From Tetradesmus obliquus (Eukaryota; Chlorophyta; Chlorophyceae; Sphaeropleales; Scenedesmaceae): a stretch of DNA of 64,000 nt. The notes under the pieces are model-generated. The model saw nothing but the letters and a program-made list of their open reading frames with translations. It did no database searches and was not told the DNA's origin. Position numbers and translations under genes: made by a program. The stretch is taken from the NCBI GenBank assembly GCA_030272155.1, contig CP126193.1, forward strand, positions 2,728,001-2,792,000, given 5' to 3'. Shown here one piece after another: positions 33,401 through 47,028 of the stretch (the first letter of the stretch is position 1; each line of letters begins with the position of its first letter).

Positions 33401-34960
33401 CCCTCCACATCCACAGCACCTGGTGTGGCTCCTGACATGCGGGGCTGCTGCCGTCACCTTCTTCTTCTGCAGTGCTTGGCGGATGTACAAATCGCCATGT
33501 GAGAATACTACCAACCCAGCCGGGTTGGACGCTGCCTGCCAACGCCGCGCACCATGCTGCAATTGAGCGGCGCAGCTGCTGCACAGACAAACACAATCAA
33601 GAAGCCATGCATTGGTGCAAGCGTAGCGCTGGTGTGCCAAGGGGGTATGTCCCCTCAAAGCTGTGCAGACGTACAAGCCGGCACCCACATGGTTGATTGC
33701 TGCTTCCCAGCCTGGCCTGATTCAAAGCCAGCGGGGTCGCAACACCACCACGTGACAGCCGCAGCCAGCCAGCTGGCCTGTTGCACACAGCCCTACCACC
33801 ACTTTGACATGGCATAGAGTAAGCCGTGCTGCGATACTGCCCAAGACAGGCTGCTAGGAGCAGCACCAACAGCAGCAGCAGCAGCACAGCCTCCAGCCTG
33901 TTAATCATTCGCATGTGACAGCACAGCACACGGCTGATGCTATGTCCAATGCGGTGCCATCCCTTTTTCTGGAAGGCGCCCTGCTGCCGCATGCGCTTGC
34001 AGAGTACGCAACAGAGGCCTGCGAATCGCTGCAGCCTCTGCAGCCTTGCTGCTGAATATCACATCTCACATCTCAACAGAGCAAGACGGCGCAACGCACG
34101 CAAGTGCCTGAAACACTGCAGCAGGCACAGCATCTGTGGGGCGGCCTGCCAGAATGCATCTCACACATCTCACACACTGTGGCTTCGCAAGCCTCAAGAA
34201 CTGTGTGGCAGCCGTGCATTAGAGGAGGCCGGGACACAAGCAGCTCACAAGCCTCCAGGAAATCCACACGCGCACAGAAAACAGATGCAAATCGTGGAGC
34301 CAGCTGTTTGCTGCTGCAGCGTGCATGCGACGGCTGTTAGGGCTAGGACACCAACACAGCCACCTGCAGCAGCTGCCTTTCATGCATCCACAGCGTGAGG
34401 CACCCGTGCACAACTGCTAAACATGTCCTCTACGTGCTTCCTGCTGACAGGAACTGGAACAGTTGAGCCACGCAGGGCCTCACCTGCTGTAATGCACAGT
34501 GTTGACACATGACTACCCCTAGCAAGAATACGAACGGTACGCATCAACAACAATGCAACGCCTACGCAACACCGGACAGTCTGAGATCTCATGTAGCGCA
34601 GGAGCATACATGTGCAATTGCCGAGCGCCACATACACCATTTCTCACGCTTCTTCTGCCGCTGAATTCTGCCGGAGGCAGGCCCAGCTACCAGCAAATTT
34701 GGCCACGGCAGGTGCAGCATTCATAAGGCCACAGCTCTGTGTGAATTGGCAGATGGCACAGATGTCACTTCACACGACATGACAACATGACAGCAACCCG
34801 GCCTCCTATGGTGCCCTTATAACGTCGCTGAACCGCTGACAGCCGCTTTCTCTACCTCAACAGTCAATGCTTAGCATCACATGTGTCCAACGCACGCACA
34901 GCCTGACCTGTGGGGCAGGCAAGGAACAAGCAACACAGACTGCCGGACTAGCAATCACTG

Positions 34961-35001
34961 TAGGGAACAATACGTCAGTTCAGAGACGTATTGAGCCGAC
35001 C
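34961..35001. repeat. Small hairpin related to the 20281 element
   Basis: CAATACGTC (34968-34976) and GACGTATTG (34985-34993) pair. GACGTATTGAGC also occurs at the right end of the hAT-like element near 20328. Possibly a decayed relative. Confidence 0.4.
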
Positions 35002-38000
35002 CCAAAACACTGAGCCTGAGACTTGACAACTCCTGATGGAGCTGCTAACACAGAACGGCTGTGACACCTTTGGCCCACAAAGATTGCAGCTATGCAGTTC
35101 TCCTTGCTCTGCCTCCTCTACTAACCCCGCACAGTGCAGCACATGCACCATGCACTGTAGCAGAAAGGCAGTCACTCAACAAATTGCCGCGTGGTGCCAG
35201 CCTGCAGAGCAAGGCCATGACATGACATGACATGCCCAGCGCAGCTGTGCCATGCAGCAGCCAGGCACATGTTTGTAGCACCGAGGCTGCCAAGCCCAAA
35301 TCAGGACCAACCCGATGCCTACTGACTGCCTGGCTGCTGTATGCCTGCCTGGCCCACCCCATAAATGACTGTCTGGCTGGCTGACTGAAGGGCCCTGGCA
35401 TCCTCATATAACAGACTGACACTGGCCGAGCGCGCAATTGCGCCGCAAACAGCTGCAGATCTTTGCTTTGCGTTCTGGCAGAAACTGCTGCCTGCATCAC
35501 ATGCATCTCACAGATGCAGCTGACTGGTGATCTGACTGGCTGCAAAGATACAATTGACGCGCTGCTACCATCACGCGCTGCCGGCTGGTCCTACCCACGA
35601 CCACCTACACACACCCCTGTTGCTGAACTCCTCACAGTCGAGCTACTGCAACTGTCCCTAACAGCCTGTTCCAATTCTTGAACAGGGCTGCACACCAGGT
35701 CGTCTTCTGTCTGTCTGCCTGCCTGCCTGCCTTCTTTTCGGCCCTGCCTGCCTGCCTGTCTGTCTGTCTGCCTCAGAAACACTGTTGGCTCTGCTGGCAC
35801 TGGGTAGCTTGCAAGCTTGCAAGCTGCTGACTGCTGCGCATTCACACTGCACAACCGTCAGCAGCTCGCACAGCAGTGCCTGCTCAAACAGTGCAACAGC
35901 AGCACCACTCGGCAGGACCCTACGCTGCTAGCTGCTACAACCAAAAGCGTAGGACTGAGCTGCTGTGTTCGCTGCTGCAAGATGCGAGACACAGTCAGCA
36001 CAGCCTGCGCAAAGCGCACAGGGCAGTGCTGGCGTGCTCAGGCGGTGGAATTAGGCGGCATCACAGACACGGCAGCACGCAGCAGTGCGCCGAGTGGATC
36101 ACGCCGCCCCATGGTGCCCGCACAACTCGCTGCGGGTCGAAGTTGATGCTCAAAACCACTAACTGGACGCTACGACCTTCTGCTCTTAGCATGGTGCAAA
36201 CACGCACCGGCACCCGTTGCTCTGTGCTCATCTCCTGACAGCCTATCTGTAGCTCAGTGATGATTACTGCCCAGAGCTACTGACCAGCCTACTGGCACCT
36301 TTTTTCTCCATGCTTCTGTATTCAATGCCGCATCTCCACATATGTCATACGCGAACTGACCCTGGCTCGACACAAACACCCGCAAGCCAGCACGCTCGCA
36401 GCGCAGAAAACAACACAAGGCGCGCGCTAGTACCAAAACAGCACCAGTGTCTGCTCTGCCTCAAGGGAGCACACAGTTTGCGCAAACCTTTTTTTGGGGT
36501 GGAGTCGGCCTAATGGAGTCGCAGCCCAAAACATGGGCTGCTTGCTGCGCCGTGGCAGCACCATCTCGTACATCCACGCACGAGCAAACACACACAAGTA
36601 ACAACGATGCAGCGGCCTTCCTCAAAAACCCCAATCGCAGTCTGGCAACACGCAGACAAACGTTTCCGACGACACGGGCAGCACACACCCTCAGTACACA
36701 GCTCTGGGACGCCAGCGGCGCAGCTGCAGGCTGCAAGCTGCCACAAGCACAAGCCGTCCCGCAACACACATGCCGTCTGTGCGCCGGTACACTCACACAC
36801 AGCACGCCGCAGTGTATGCTCACATGAGCCGCAGTGTAGGCCCACATAGAGTGCTGGGCTGATAGGTAGTCTGTAATGCGGCCCTGGTAGCAGTGTGTAC
36901 ACTGTGTGTAGCATATGGGACGAGAGGAATACGCAGTGAGCTGCATGCTTGCGACTGTCTCCGCCAGGGCGAAGGCGCAAGCAGCTGTGCAGCACTCTCT
37001 GCACCGTATAGAATGCAGCTGCCGCAGACCACCAGCTAGCGCTACTGCATACAGCGCCAGCCGTCACTGCTCGTACGTGCATACGCCGCCATGCAACCTT
37101 CAACAACGGGTACGATGTAGATGAATAAAACATGATGCATTTTGTGTACAGCCCTGGGGCTATCGGCATATGTGTAGATACATCTTCATGGCAGCTTGGC
37201 CGCCCGTGGCTCCAAACTGCCACCCCAAAACCCCCAAATGCTCCGCCTCCACGACAGCCCCCGCCACTGCCAACCTGCGTCTTGAGGCCAGAAGCCAAGC
37301 TATCCTGGGATAAGTTCTCATGTTCTCATGTGCGCTATGTATGTACTGCGCAGAGGTCTCACGCCGACACTCACAACTACACACACGCTGGCCTGCAACG
37401 CATCGGCGGCTTGCGCCTGCTGCTGCAGCAGATCAGAGCCGCGGCCAGACAGGGCTGACATGGCCAGCATGCTGCACAGCGCACGATGCAACAGCACGCT
37501 TGCGCGCCACACAAATGCCAATGCACACACGCACAAAGAGGAGTATTCACATGGGGCTATGCAGAACCCTTGCCTAAACAATCCTATACACGCTTCATTG
37601 CTGCACCGGCCTCCTACTGCACCACCAGTGACCGAAATGTATAACCCCAGGTGCCAGTTGCGACAAACAACATACACAAGCCTCACCAGACAACACACGC
37701 GCCAACAACAAGCCAGTAAGGCTGCAAGGATGGAAGCCTTCTTCAACTCAACTCTGTACCAGACACAGCTCAAACGACCCCTGTGATGAGAGGGGGTGCA
37801 AACATCACATCGTCATCAACCAGCAGCAACAACACAAAGCGCTTCAGCCACACCCCCTGACAGAAGCAGCCAGCCTGATTGAAAGGCGCAGCTGCTTGCA
37901 CAGCTGCCTGTGCCAGCAGATATCTGCACCGGCGCTGCTCCAAGCCCTCATGCTCATCCTCACCGCCCTCCAAGCAACGCCAAAGCTGCTGCTGCTGCTC

Positions 38001-38069
38001 AACCGCCACCCCTTCCCGCCAATGCAGCCGCGGCCACAACCGCCACGCCGCACCATCTGCAGCCGCTGC

Positions 38070-40657
38070 TCAGTAGGCAGCCCACACGTACGCAGGCGGC
38101 AGCGCAGCGATCGGCGGCACGCCAGACACGTCGCACCAGCAGGCGTGGCCGTACTTAGTGCGCAGGGGCGCCAGCAGGTCCCCTACCTCACAGCTCGGAG
38201 CTGCGGTGCCGCAGCCTGCTGCTGCTGCTGCAGCCGCCAGCGTATGCTGGAATGCAGCCTTCTGCAGTGACAGCAGGCTCTCCATGCAGCCTGCCAGCTC
38301 ATCCACAGGAATGCCGAGTGCGGCCACCACACTCACCACATTCGGCAGGTGCGCTGCTGCGCCGAGTGACAGCTGCGAGAGAAGCAGCGCTGCCCCGGCA
38401 CGCGTGGAGTGCGGGTACTGGTGCATGTCATACTCCAGCACTGCGAGCTCGCAGACATACATGGCCAGGGACAGTACGCTGGGCGTCACGCAGTGGCTGC
38501 AGGCCTGCGCAAGCAGGTGCAGGAAGGTGTAGCTGCTGGGGCTGCTGAGGCGGAACTCCAGCACGTCCAGCACAATGCGCTCCATGCGCAGCAGGTCCTG
38601 GCGCTGTTGTGATTGTGGTTGGTGCGTTGTGTGGTTGTTTGTTGCAGGGCGGCAGGCAGCAGCAGCAGTGGGAGGCAGGAAGGTGGTAAGCAAGCGGGAG
38701 GGTGGTGATGTGTGCATTGCTGATGCATGCAGGGCTCGGCATACTGATGCCTCCGGATAGCTGTCAGCAGAGGGGTAGCTGCTGGTAGCGAGGCTTAACT
38801 GAGACCAGTGCAGCACTGCTGCTGCTGCTGCTGCTGCTGAGCGTGCCGTGGATGTGCTGGGGGCTGCTATGCTTGCGTCCTTGTGTGTGTTTGCTGTGCA
38901 TTCTCCTCTCCTCCTGCTCTGCAGCTCACCTTAAAGTGGTTGGCTGTCACCGCACAGAACTGCTCCACTGTGGGTTGCACCACCTGCACACCACAGGCAG
39001 CAGACGCAGGAACACAGTAGCGCGTTTGTCATGATGTGACGATGACACAGATGCTGCTGCTACAACCAGTAGGATGGCAGCAAGCCTGCTTTATCTGCTG
39101 CTTCTGAAGCATCTTATGGGTTGGCAACACGCCCACTTGAGCAGATACTGCGCAGTGCAAGCAGCCAGGCAGAGCAGCTTGAGCGACATGTGCCCTCCAA
39201 CCTGCTGCCTGTGCTGCTGCGCAGCGCAGCACTGCTGGTGTTCAGCGCTGCTCTTGCTTGCTGTCCATGCAGCTGCTGCCTGTAAGACGCCATACACTGC
39301 GCAGCCACCACAAGCAGCCTCTGCTGCTGCATGTCTAGCAAACCGCACCCCGGCCACAGTTGCCACTGCCGCTGCCATCGATTCACTGCTGCTGCTGCTG
39401 GGGCGCACCTCCAGGTCCTTTGCAGCCAGCATCATGCAGGCCACCGCCAGCAGCTGCAGCACGCAGCGCGGCACATCCTGCACAGCAGCAGCAGCAGCAG
39501 CAGTTGCAGCAGTTGCAGCACAGGCCGTTGCAGCACCTCCGCACCACGCGACAAGTGCCAAGTAAACAAAGCTTGTGTTGGAACGCCACAGTGGCCTGCC
39601 GGCAAGGGGATGGGACAGCTGGAAAGTGTCGGCTGCTGCTGCCGGCTGCTGACGCATGCTGACACTCAGTGACCTCAGCACACTGCTGCAAGTTACAACG
39701 CGTTGTAACCTAATACCTTTGAGCACTGCCAGCGCACCTGCGTGCTGCTGAGGAAGCGGTCCAGCAGGCCTGTTGCCAGGTGCAGCGTCTCCTGCTGCAG
39801 CCGGAACTCCTCCGCCACCTCCACCATCCAGCTTGCCACGATCATGCGCATGCCAGGAGTGAGGAAGTCGCTGCTGCCTGCAGCTGCTGCTTGCCTGTGG
39901 GGGTCTAGGAACTGCCTGGGCGGGTGCACCTCCTGCTCAACGTCCATCTGGCACCTGCGGAGCATATAGAACCCGGACAAAGGTTGGGGACAGGATGTGT
40001 CGATGAGTTGGAGCAGTGCCGTGGGCAAGTAGGGGTGGAGGGTAGACTTAACCTTCTGCTGCAACCCGCTGCATCTGCCACGTGAAGCTATCGGTCCCCA
40101 ACGGACACAGGCCGCGCTCACCTGATCATTTGTAATAGTTCTAGCCGGCCGGTTTGCTCGGGGAAGTCGCCTCGCCATTGTGTCTGGCCGCTGGTCGAGC
40201 CACACTCCTGATAAGCGCAGCTGGACTCTTCGAGACTAAATGCCTCGGTGCTGTAAATGCCAGCAGCATCTTGCTGCTGTAGACACCCCTCGGAGCATTG
40301 GCTGCCCGGCAGGCACACGCAGCTCTGTGCACAAGCGGGGACAGGACATTGGGGTTAGCTCGCAGGCACGAGCTGTGCAACGGCTGATCTTTGTTTAAGT
40401 TTGATTTTAGCTGTGATCGGCCCCTTACAGCGCTTGGCAACGCCCAGGCGTTCAGAGTTTGTCACCTCTACAAGGGTGATCAGCGCATCATGGAAGCCGC
40501 TGCAGAGGCCGCAACCCAGCGCTTTAAGCTACCCTACGAACTATGTGCTTTGGCTTACCTCGGAGGCCACACAGCTGCTGCTGCTAGGGCACGTCCCTGC
40601 CTCCTGCTCCCATTTACTGGCAGGCGGTTGGGAGAATGCGCCGGTCTGTGGGTACAT
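38070..40657 (-). CDS. Cyclin, mitotic A/B-like
   Basis: Activates a cyclin-dependent kinase. Six exons join in phase: 40559-40657, 40122-40324, 39738-39954, 39409-39477, 38940-38993 and 38070-38603, giving 391 residues from ATG 40657. The N-terminal cyclin box is clear: [61 protein letters not shown] and [15 protein letters not shown] second cyclin fold follows ([32 protein letters not shown]). The order and spacing match A/B cyclins. Odd points: the usual AAKYEE reads AAKDLE, and the short N terminus lacks a standard RxxLxxIxN destruction box, with only a minimal RLEL. It could be a divergent CYCA/CYCB or an atypical cyclin, so I give no symbol. Confidence 0.85.
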
Positions 40658-41386
40658 ATATGCAGTAGACATTACGACAGAGGTGTTTGCCGCTTGATGA
40701 GCGGCCTAGAATCACGCACTAAGGTTGCTGGACCAACCAAATTCAATTGAAAGAGAATGGGCCCCGTGATCTACTGCATTCTCATTACACAAAACTTTCA
40801 GTCCTGAGTCACCGCATGTCGTCCAGCCAGGGAGTGTGCTGGGTAGATTCTGTGAAGTGCTGGTGCGTGTGTTACACAACAACTGGGGTTAGGGAAGCTC
40901 GCACAGATTCTTAGGCGGTGACAGACACTCAATAATATCTAAATAAGAACAAAAAGTTGTAGAATATATTCTGAATGGCCTACCAGCGGATCCTCCGTGA
41001 TCAGCGCAAAAGTTCCATGGCCCTACTTGCAAGATCAAGCTAGGAAAATCCACGTCATTGGCTTGGACATTGTATTCTGTGCTGACGCCGCTTTGCTTGC
41101 ATCAGGCATGTGCAAGAGCCAAGCAGCAGTACTACCGGGCCGGATGACTTCCTGCTCGTCCTCCGTTGGAGTCACCAGACCAACTGCCCATAAAACTAAT
41201 ATACATCCTATAAGCTGACCAGAACGCACGAACGTGTGCCCTCCCTTGATCGAACCCTACCCTCCCGTGTTCAACCACCCAGTGCTTCCAAAGCCTGCTG
41301 CAACCCTTGCAGCCTTTACACGGCGCCGTATTATAACGATTGCTTCAGATTATCTTGCACAAAGCCTCGCATATGATGGTGGGGCC
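40658..41386. other. Intergenic region between cyclin 5' end and the SFI1-like gene 3' end
   Basis: Probably the cyclin promoter plus the 3' UTR of the upstream minus gene (a TGTAA on the - strand at 41316-41320). AT-richer than its surroundings. No gene seen. Confidence 0.4.
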
Positions 41387-44022
41387 TCACGTAGTATGAA
41401 GCTGCCAAGACGATGCACTACTGCAGCAACTGGTCCCGCTGGAGCCTAGGCCATCATCAGCACCAACTTCAGCACCAGCTGCAGCAGAACCAGCAGCACA
41501 ACCCCCAGCGCTGGCAACACTGCAGCCCTCTGCACTGCTGCCTGATGCAGCACGTGTGCTGCCATGCTCTGGCGTGCCAGTCGCTGTGCGCCACCCCTGC
41601 CATGCCTCCAACCGCTCAGCATCTGCTGCTGCCAGCTCAGCTTTACGTTGCCGCCCACACAACAGCTTGCTGTCCTCCACCACGCCCTGCTGCTGCTGCT
41701 GCTGCCGCTGCTGCTGCCAGGAGCACCGTAAGCCTTGCATTGCTGCAGTGGCGCTCGTGGCTGCATCACCGTGTGGAGGACTCGGAATGACAAAGACATG
41801 CGCAGCATGCCGCTTCGCCTCCCTCGGTACTGTACGTGCGATCTTTGGCACAGCTGGCAGCGCTTGGCCTTGCGCCCGCACACCCGCAACAGCTGCTCCA
41901 GCTGCCGCCTTTGCTGCACCCCGCGCTGCGCCTGCCGCTGTAGAGTCTGCAGCCGTACTGCGAGTGCTGCTGCTGCCAAAGGCTGTCGCGCGCTTGGACG
42001 CGGCAGGTGCAGAGGCTAGGCCAGCTGTCGCTGACACTTGCACGGGTGGGGCAGCAGGCATCCCCCTGTGCTTGCGCAGCAAGCTGTGGTACACTGAAAT
42101 GGTCAGGCTCGTGATGAAGTCCAACACCTGCAGCCCCACAGCACACAACATGTTGCATTGGCAACAAGAAGCATCAGTGCTCGCAGACAGATGTACATGC
42201 CCTCGCCGCAGAGATGAACATCGAGACCCACATGCTTGTGCACGTGATCGCAGTGCTGCTGCCAAAGAGCCAGACAACAACGCCTACCTGCTCCTCGTGT
42301 TCCAGTGTCGGCCACTTCTCAGCTGGCAGCAGCGGCTCCGCGCACAGCTGCTGCTGCCGCCACTGCACATGTGCCTGCATGTACTGCTGCAGCTTGGCCT
42401 GCAAGCGCACACTGTGTGGGGAACCTGTCGCTGCTGCTAGCGCTGCGCCCGCAGGCACAGGAAGCTTGCTTGCTGTTTTGGCATCGCCCGCTGCATGGCG
42501 CTGCAGTTTGGGCTGCTGCTGCAGCAAGCTGCTCCACGCTAGCTCATGCAGCTGTGCCGCAACCTTGTTGCTGCTGCTGCTGTCGTCCGTGCAGCCATGC
42601 CGCAGTGATTGCTGCTGCTGCCGGCCGACCATCTGGCGCCAGAACACAAACCTGCACGCCACACGCATGACACCATGAGCCTTCAGACAACAAACAGTAC
42701 ACGAACCAGAGACGCACTGCAGCATTGCCATGCCACAGGTAGCACCAACAGCGATGTTACTTCTCTGTGAATGATGATAATGCATCAGTCAGTTTGCTGG
42801 CGTCGCCAAGCTCATCCTAACCGTCTGCATGCAGCCACTTGTACTGGCACCTTCTCTCACCTGGTCACCAGCGGTGCACCCATCAGCCGTGACAGCACAC
42901 CAGCCAGCTCAGCACTGCTGCGTCCCACTGCCCCATCTCCACCTCTGCCCTGGCCACCCAGCACAGCAGCAGCGCTGCCCTGCCACAGCTCCTGCTGCTG
43001 TTGCTGCTGCTGCTGCTCAAGCAGGTGTGGTTCTGCCTCAGCTGCGTGCTGCTGCAATTCTGATGCTGCTGTTGCAGCATCCTGCGCAAGCATGTCTCCA
43101 GCTGGGGCAGCCGCCCTGCCAGCTGCTGGTGCGTTTGCGCGCGGAGCCTGCAGCGCTGCAGCTAGCTGAGCAGCCAGCTCGCCTGCCAGCAGCTCAAACT
43201 GCTCCCAGTCATGCTGCACAGCACGCACAGCAAAGCATCACAAAGCGGGCTTCAGCAGGTGCCATGGCAACTGTTTTTGGAGTGACTAGCAAGCCAGTGT
43301 ATTGCCATGAGACATATTCTGTGAAGGCAGCGCCTCGTGCATGCGCAGGTGGCTGCACAGCGAGGAGCCATTGTCTGCTCCTGTACCACCTTGAAAATCT
43401 TGCTGAGAGGCTTTCAGCATGCACTCCAAACGCCAGCCCCACAGCATGTGTCTCGTTGCTGCGGTCATGTCATAACGAACCGGCAACGTGTTCTTACTCA
43501 CCTTGGCAGCTTGTTGCACCAGGCTGTGCAACGAGGGTGCATCCAGCCCTGCTGCACCTACATCGTCATCAGCAGCAGCAGCAGGCCCAGCACCTGCAGG
43601 CCCTGCCCTCCACACTGCCTCCAGTGCAGTTGCTTCAGCACTGCCCGCAGCGTCTACTGCTGCTCCTGCTGCCTGCTTATGCAGCGCTTGGGTTGCAGCT
43701 GCATCCCGCTGCTGCTGCTGCTGCTGCTGCTCTGAGGTGTTGATGCTACCTGTGCCTGCTTTGGCTATCGCAGGCAGCCGGCAGCTGTGCTGCTGCTGCC
43801 GCCTCTGGCTTTGCTGCATGGCTTGCAACACCTCTGCACAGCTGGGTATGCTTGGCAGGGAGGATGAACTGGAGCACGCGCTGAGCTGCTGCTGCTGCTG
43901 CTGCTGCTGCTGCAGATCTAGCCAGTCATCATTGGCCCCAATGCACTGGCCTGCCCGCTGCCTGCTGCTTGGAACCTTATGCAGGTGCATGCTAGCAGCA
44001 CTGACACCACCCAGCTGCAGCC

Positions 44023-44054
<32 letters not shown>

Positions 44055-46527
44055 AAGCTGTCCTCACGCATACAGGTCACCTCATTGTCCAGCCCATCAT
44101 GCCTCCACACCCCAGCGTCATCATCTGCGCCAGCATCCCCACCCCCTCTGCTGCTGCTAGCCAGACTCCAAACTGTCAGTCCAGCACCTGCTGCTGCTGC
44201 TGCTGCTTGCTCAGGCTGCACAGGAGCAGGTGCCCTGCCACTGGCCCTACTGGCTCCTGCACTGCCTGGCCTGGCACTGCCTGCCTTTGCATTGCATGCT
44301 GCCCTGTGTGCAGAACTCGGCGAGCTGCAACTGGCAGCGGCTGCTTGCTGTGCAGCCACACCAACAGAAGGCCGGGCAGAGCTGCCGCCACTTGCAGCAG
44401 CCCCTGCAGCAGGTGAGAAGCCACTGCCGGCCTCTAGCACTCCATTGCTGTCCACACGAGACCTCTCCCCAAGCGCCAGGGCTGGCACAGCTACGGCTCT
44501 GACAAGTCCCGGTGGCCCTGTCACTCTGCTGTAGCTGCTGCCGCTGCTGCTGTGCCTGTCTGCTGCACTGCTGCCGCGGCTACTGCCTGACATGGCAGAT
44601 AGCCGCCTGGCTGCAGCCTCACTGGCTGGGCGGCTGCTGCTGCTGCTACGCTGGCTGCTGCCAGCATCGTCGGCATCAGCTGCGGCTGTTGCAATAGAAC
44701 AAGAACCAGCAGCAGCCATCTTTGCTACCTCCGGCTTGCAAGTGCCCAGCAGAGCCATGCTTGCACTCCTCAAAGACACAGAGGATGTGGTAGCAGCCAT
44801 GCTTCTGGCGTGCACCTCACGGTCGAGCTGCCACTGTGCTTGCTGGTCACCTTCTTCTGCCTGAGCAGCTGCTTCCTCTTCCTGCTGCTGCTGGCTCTGC
44901 TGCTGCACCCAGCCTGCACATGCATCAGCCAGCCCAGCAGCTGCCTCCAGTGCCTGCTGAGCCACTGCTGAGTCAGCCTCCCCAGGAGCCAGTACACCTA
45001 CCAGGATACCCCTCAGCTCCTCAAGCAGACCCTGCTGCTGGCTGCTGCTGCTGTCAGCGCCAGCACAGGCACCCGCCCCATCAGCGGCTGCAGCAGCAGC
45101 AATCAAGGCATGACTATTTCCCTGCTGAGTGGCAGCTGCTTGGTTTCCTGACCGATGAGCGCTTGCAGCGCGGCTGCTGGTGCAGCTAGCGAGCGTGCTG
45201 CTGCCCGAACCACTGCCTGCACTGTTGGTGCTGGGAGGTCTGCTGCTGCTGCTGCCATGGCGTGTCATGCCAGTTGCTGCAGTCACAGGGCCTGGTCCTG
45301 CACTGCCGCTGCTACCAACGGCTGCCTTGCTGCTGCTGCTGCTCCTCAGGGCACCTGGCAAGCTTGCATTGAACTGGAATGCCCTCCAACCACCTTGTGC
45401 AGCTGGCTGCTGCTGCTGCTGCTGCTCAGTTGTGGAGCCCAACCCAGCCAAGGCAACTGCTGCGGTCGAGTCTGATAACCCTGGAGCGCATGCTGCTCTG
45501 CCTGCTGCACTGCCAGCCTCACTGGCTGCTGCCAGGGCAGCAGTCGTGCCTGTGCCAGCAACAGACATCCTAGGTGTTGCCTGTGTGCTGCGCGCACTGC
45601 CCAGCACAGCGCCAGGACTGAAGGCCGGAGGCCCACCAAACACCTCTTCTGCTGCAAACAGCTCCCTTGCAGCAGCAATGTCCTCTGCGCCATAACCGGC
45701 TGTTGTGTCAAGGCCGGCAGCAGCTGCTGGGCCAAAGAGGCCTGCAGCAGCTGCCATGGCGGCTTGCTGTTTCTTCTCAGCGCGCTGCTGGCGCCTGGCT
45801 CGCTTCTCCTCTGCTTCCCTGTCAACCTGCTGCAGCAATTCCTGCTGCTGCTGTATATCACCTGCTGGTGTGCTGGCACGGCTGGCATTATACAGCTGCA
45901 GATCGCCCGACGCTGCATCGGCACGTTGTGTGGGGTGCAAGAGGGGAGAGCAGCAAAGAGTGCTGTCAGTGTCTGATTCATGCGCTGTGCGGCGTGTGGT
46001 GAACAGGGTCATAACGCTGCATGCTGAAGTTCACTACTGCTGCAGTGTGTGCCTGCCATCAGTGATGCATTGTTGCCGCGGCAATGCCAGTCCACAGATT
46101 CCACAGCGGGTGGTCAATCAACTTGCGCCAAAATGTGTTGACCCAAGTCGTGGAACTCTGCTACACATGCATACACACCTTAAATAGCAGCGCTGCCGAT
46201 GCTAGTCATACATTAAAACAGAGAGGAAAACACTCACCTAATCTCTGCGACAGCATGCCGCCAGGGCTCAGTTCCGGTGACCCAAACTCTGGGCCAGCTG
46301 CAGCTGCAGCAGCTGTGATTGCCACAGCTGCTGCGGTGCTGGCTGACATAGCAGACACCATTGACAGCGACGACGGCTCAGCCCCAGCAACTGCAGCAAA
46401 GCCTGACACAACTGCCGTTGCAGGTGCTTCGTCAGCAGCAACTGCTGGCAGCTGCACCTCCGTACACAGCCGCCGCAAACTTGTCAACTGCCCAGAGGCG
46501 CTGCCCTCAAGTTGCCACTGCGTGCTG

Positions 46528-46571
<44 letters not shown>

Positions 46572-46715
46572 ATCGTCCTGCTGCTGGCCGCTGGCCCAGT
46601 CCTGCACTTCTGCGCCTGCCTGACTTGCACTGCTCTGCTGCAAGAGGCTCGCCCATGCGCTGCTGCGGGGGTCATCCTCATCCTCATCAGCTGAGCTGGC
46701 ATCCCAATCGCGCTC
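41387..46715 (-). CDS. Large low-complexity protein, probable C-terminal part of SFI1-like gene
   Basis: Five exons join in phase: 46238-46715, 43502-45912, 42861-43213, 42288-42651 and 41387-42127, about 1448 residues, with the stop at 41387. Exon 43502-45912 (803 codons) is Ser/Ala/Gln-rich with a basic coiled stretch near its start (QVDREAEEKRARRQQRAEKK). Later exons have spaced Trp residues (HDWEQFELLAGEL, FVFWRQMVGRQ, QAHVQWRQQQ) and end with LDFITSLTISVYHSLLRKHR. The first exon opens at an acceptor (ERDWDASSADEDED), so more exons lie upstream. The peptide 46830-46895 (ATG, then ...CSLQ) could be the preceding exon or a separate start. No catalytic domain seen. Linkage to the exons at 47029-55195 is likely but unproven. 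Confidence 0.55.
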
Positions 46716-47028
46716 CTACAGCGAGTGCAGCAGATGCGGCAGCCGCAGCAAATGAAGCAGGTGAACAGCGCACAGAGGTCAGAGGCCATTGGAGTGTAGT
46801 CTCAAAAACAGGGCGCAGCTCACCTGCAGCGAGCACAACGTCAAGCTGGTGCGAGCGGCTGGTCCTGCCAGGCAACGGATTGTGTAGCTTCCATGCACAA
46901 TCATTGATCACTGACACGGCATGTCAGCCTCCAGCAGCCATGCAACGATGCAAACTAGCCTCAACATCAAGTACTACACCAGGCAGGGCATGCATGCAGC
47001 CATACCAGCAGCTGTCGCACTGCCTCAC

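Larger units (their letters stand above)
30370..38069 (-). other. Gene-free stretch, probable 3' UTR of cyclin transcript or noncoding RNA
   Basis: A/C-biased on the + strand, so T/G-biased on the - strand, the mirror of 26378-30217. No coherent exons are seen. By eye I find no TGTAA on the - strand between the cyclin stop and 30452. Minus frames up to 262 codons occur (36510-37298), but they lack motifs and splice context. Confidence 0.45.

Noticed and set aside
35700-35775. CTGC/CTGT-rich run suspected as a regulatory array
   Set aside because: Simple tetranucleotide repeat with interruptions; no evidence of function.
36510-37298. 262-codon - frame
   Set aside because: No recognisable domain or codon pattern like the real exons nearby; probably open by composition.
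40391-40750. 119-codon + frame overlapping the cyclin 5' exons
   Set aside because: Starts at TTG and lies opposite the phased cyclin exons.
43488-44534. 348-codon + frame and many others opposite CAG-rich exons
   Set aside because: Antisense shadows: poly-Cys, poly-Ala and poly-Leu readings of the CTG complement.
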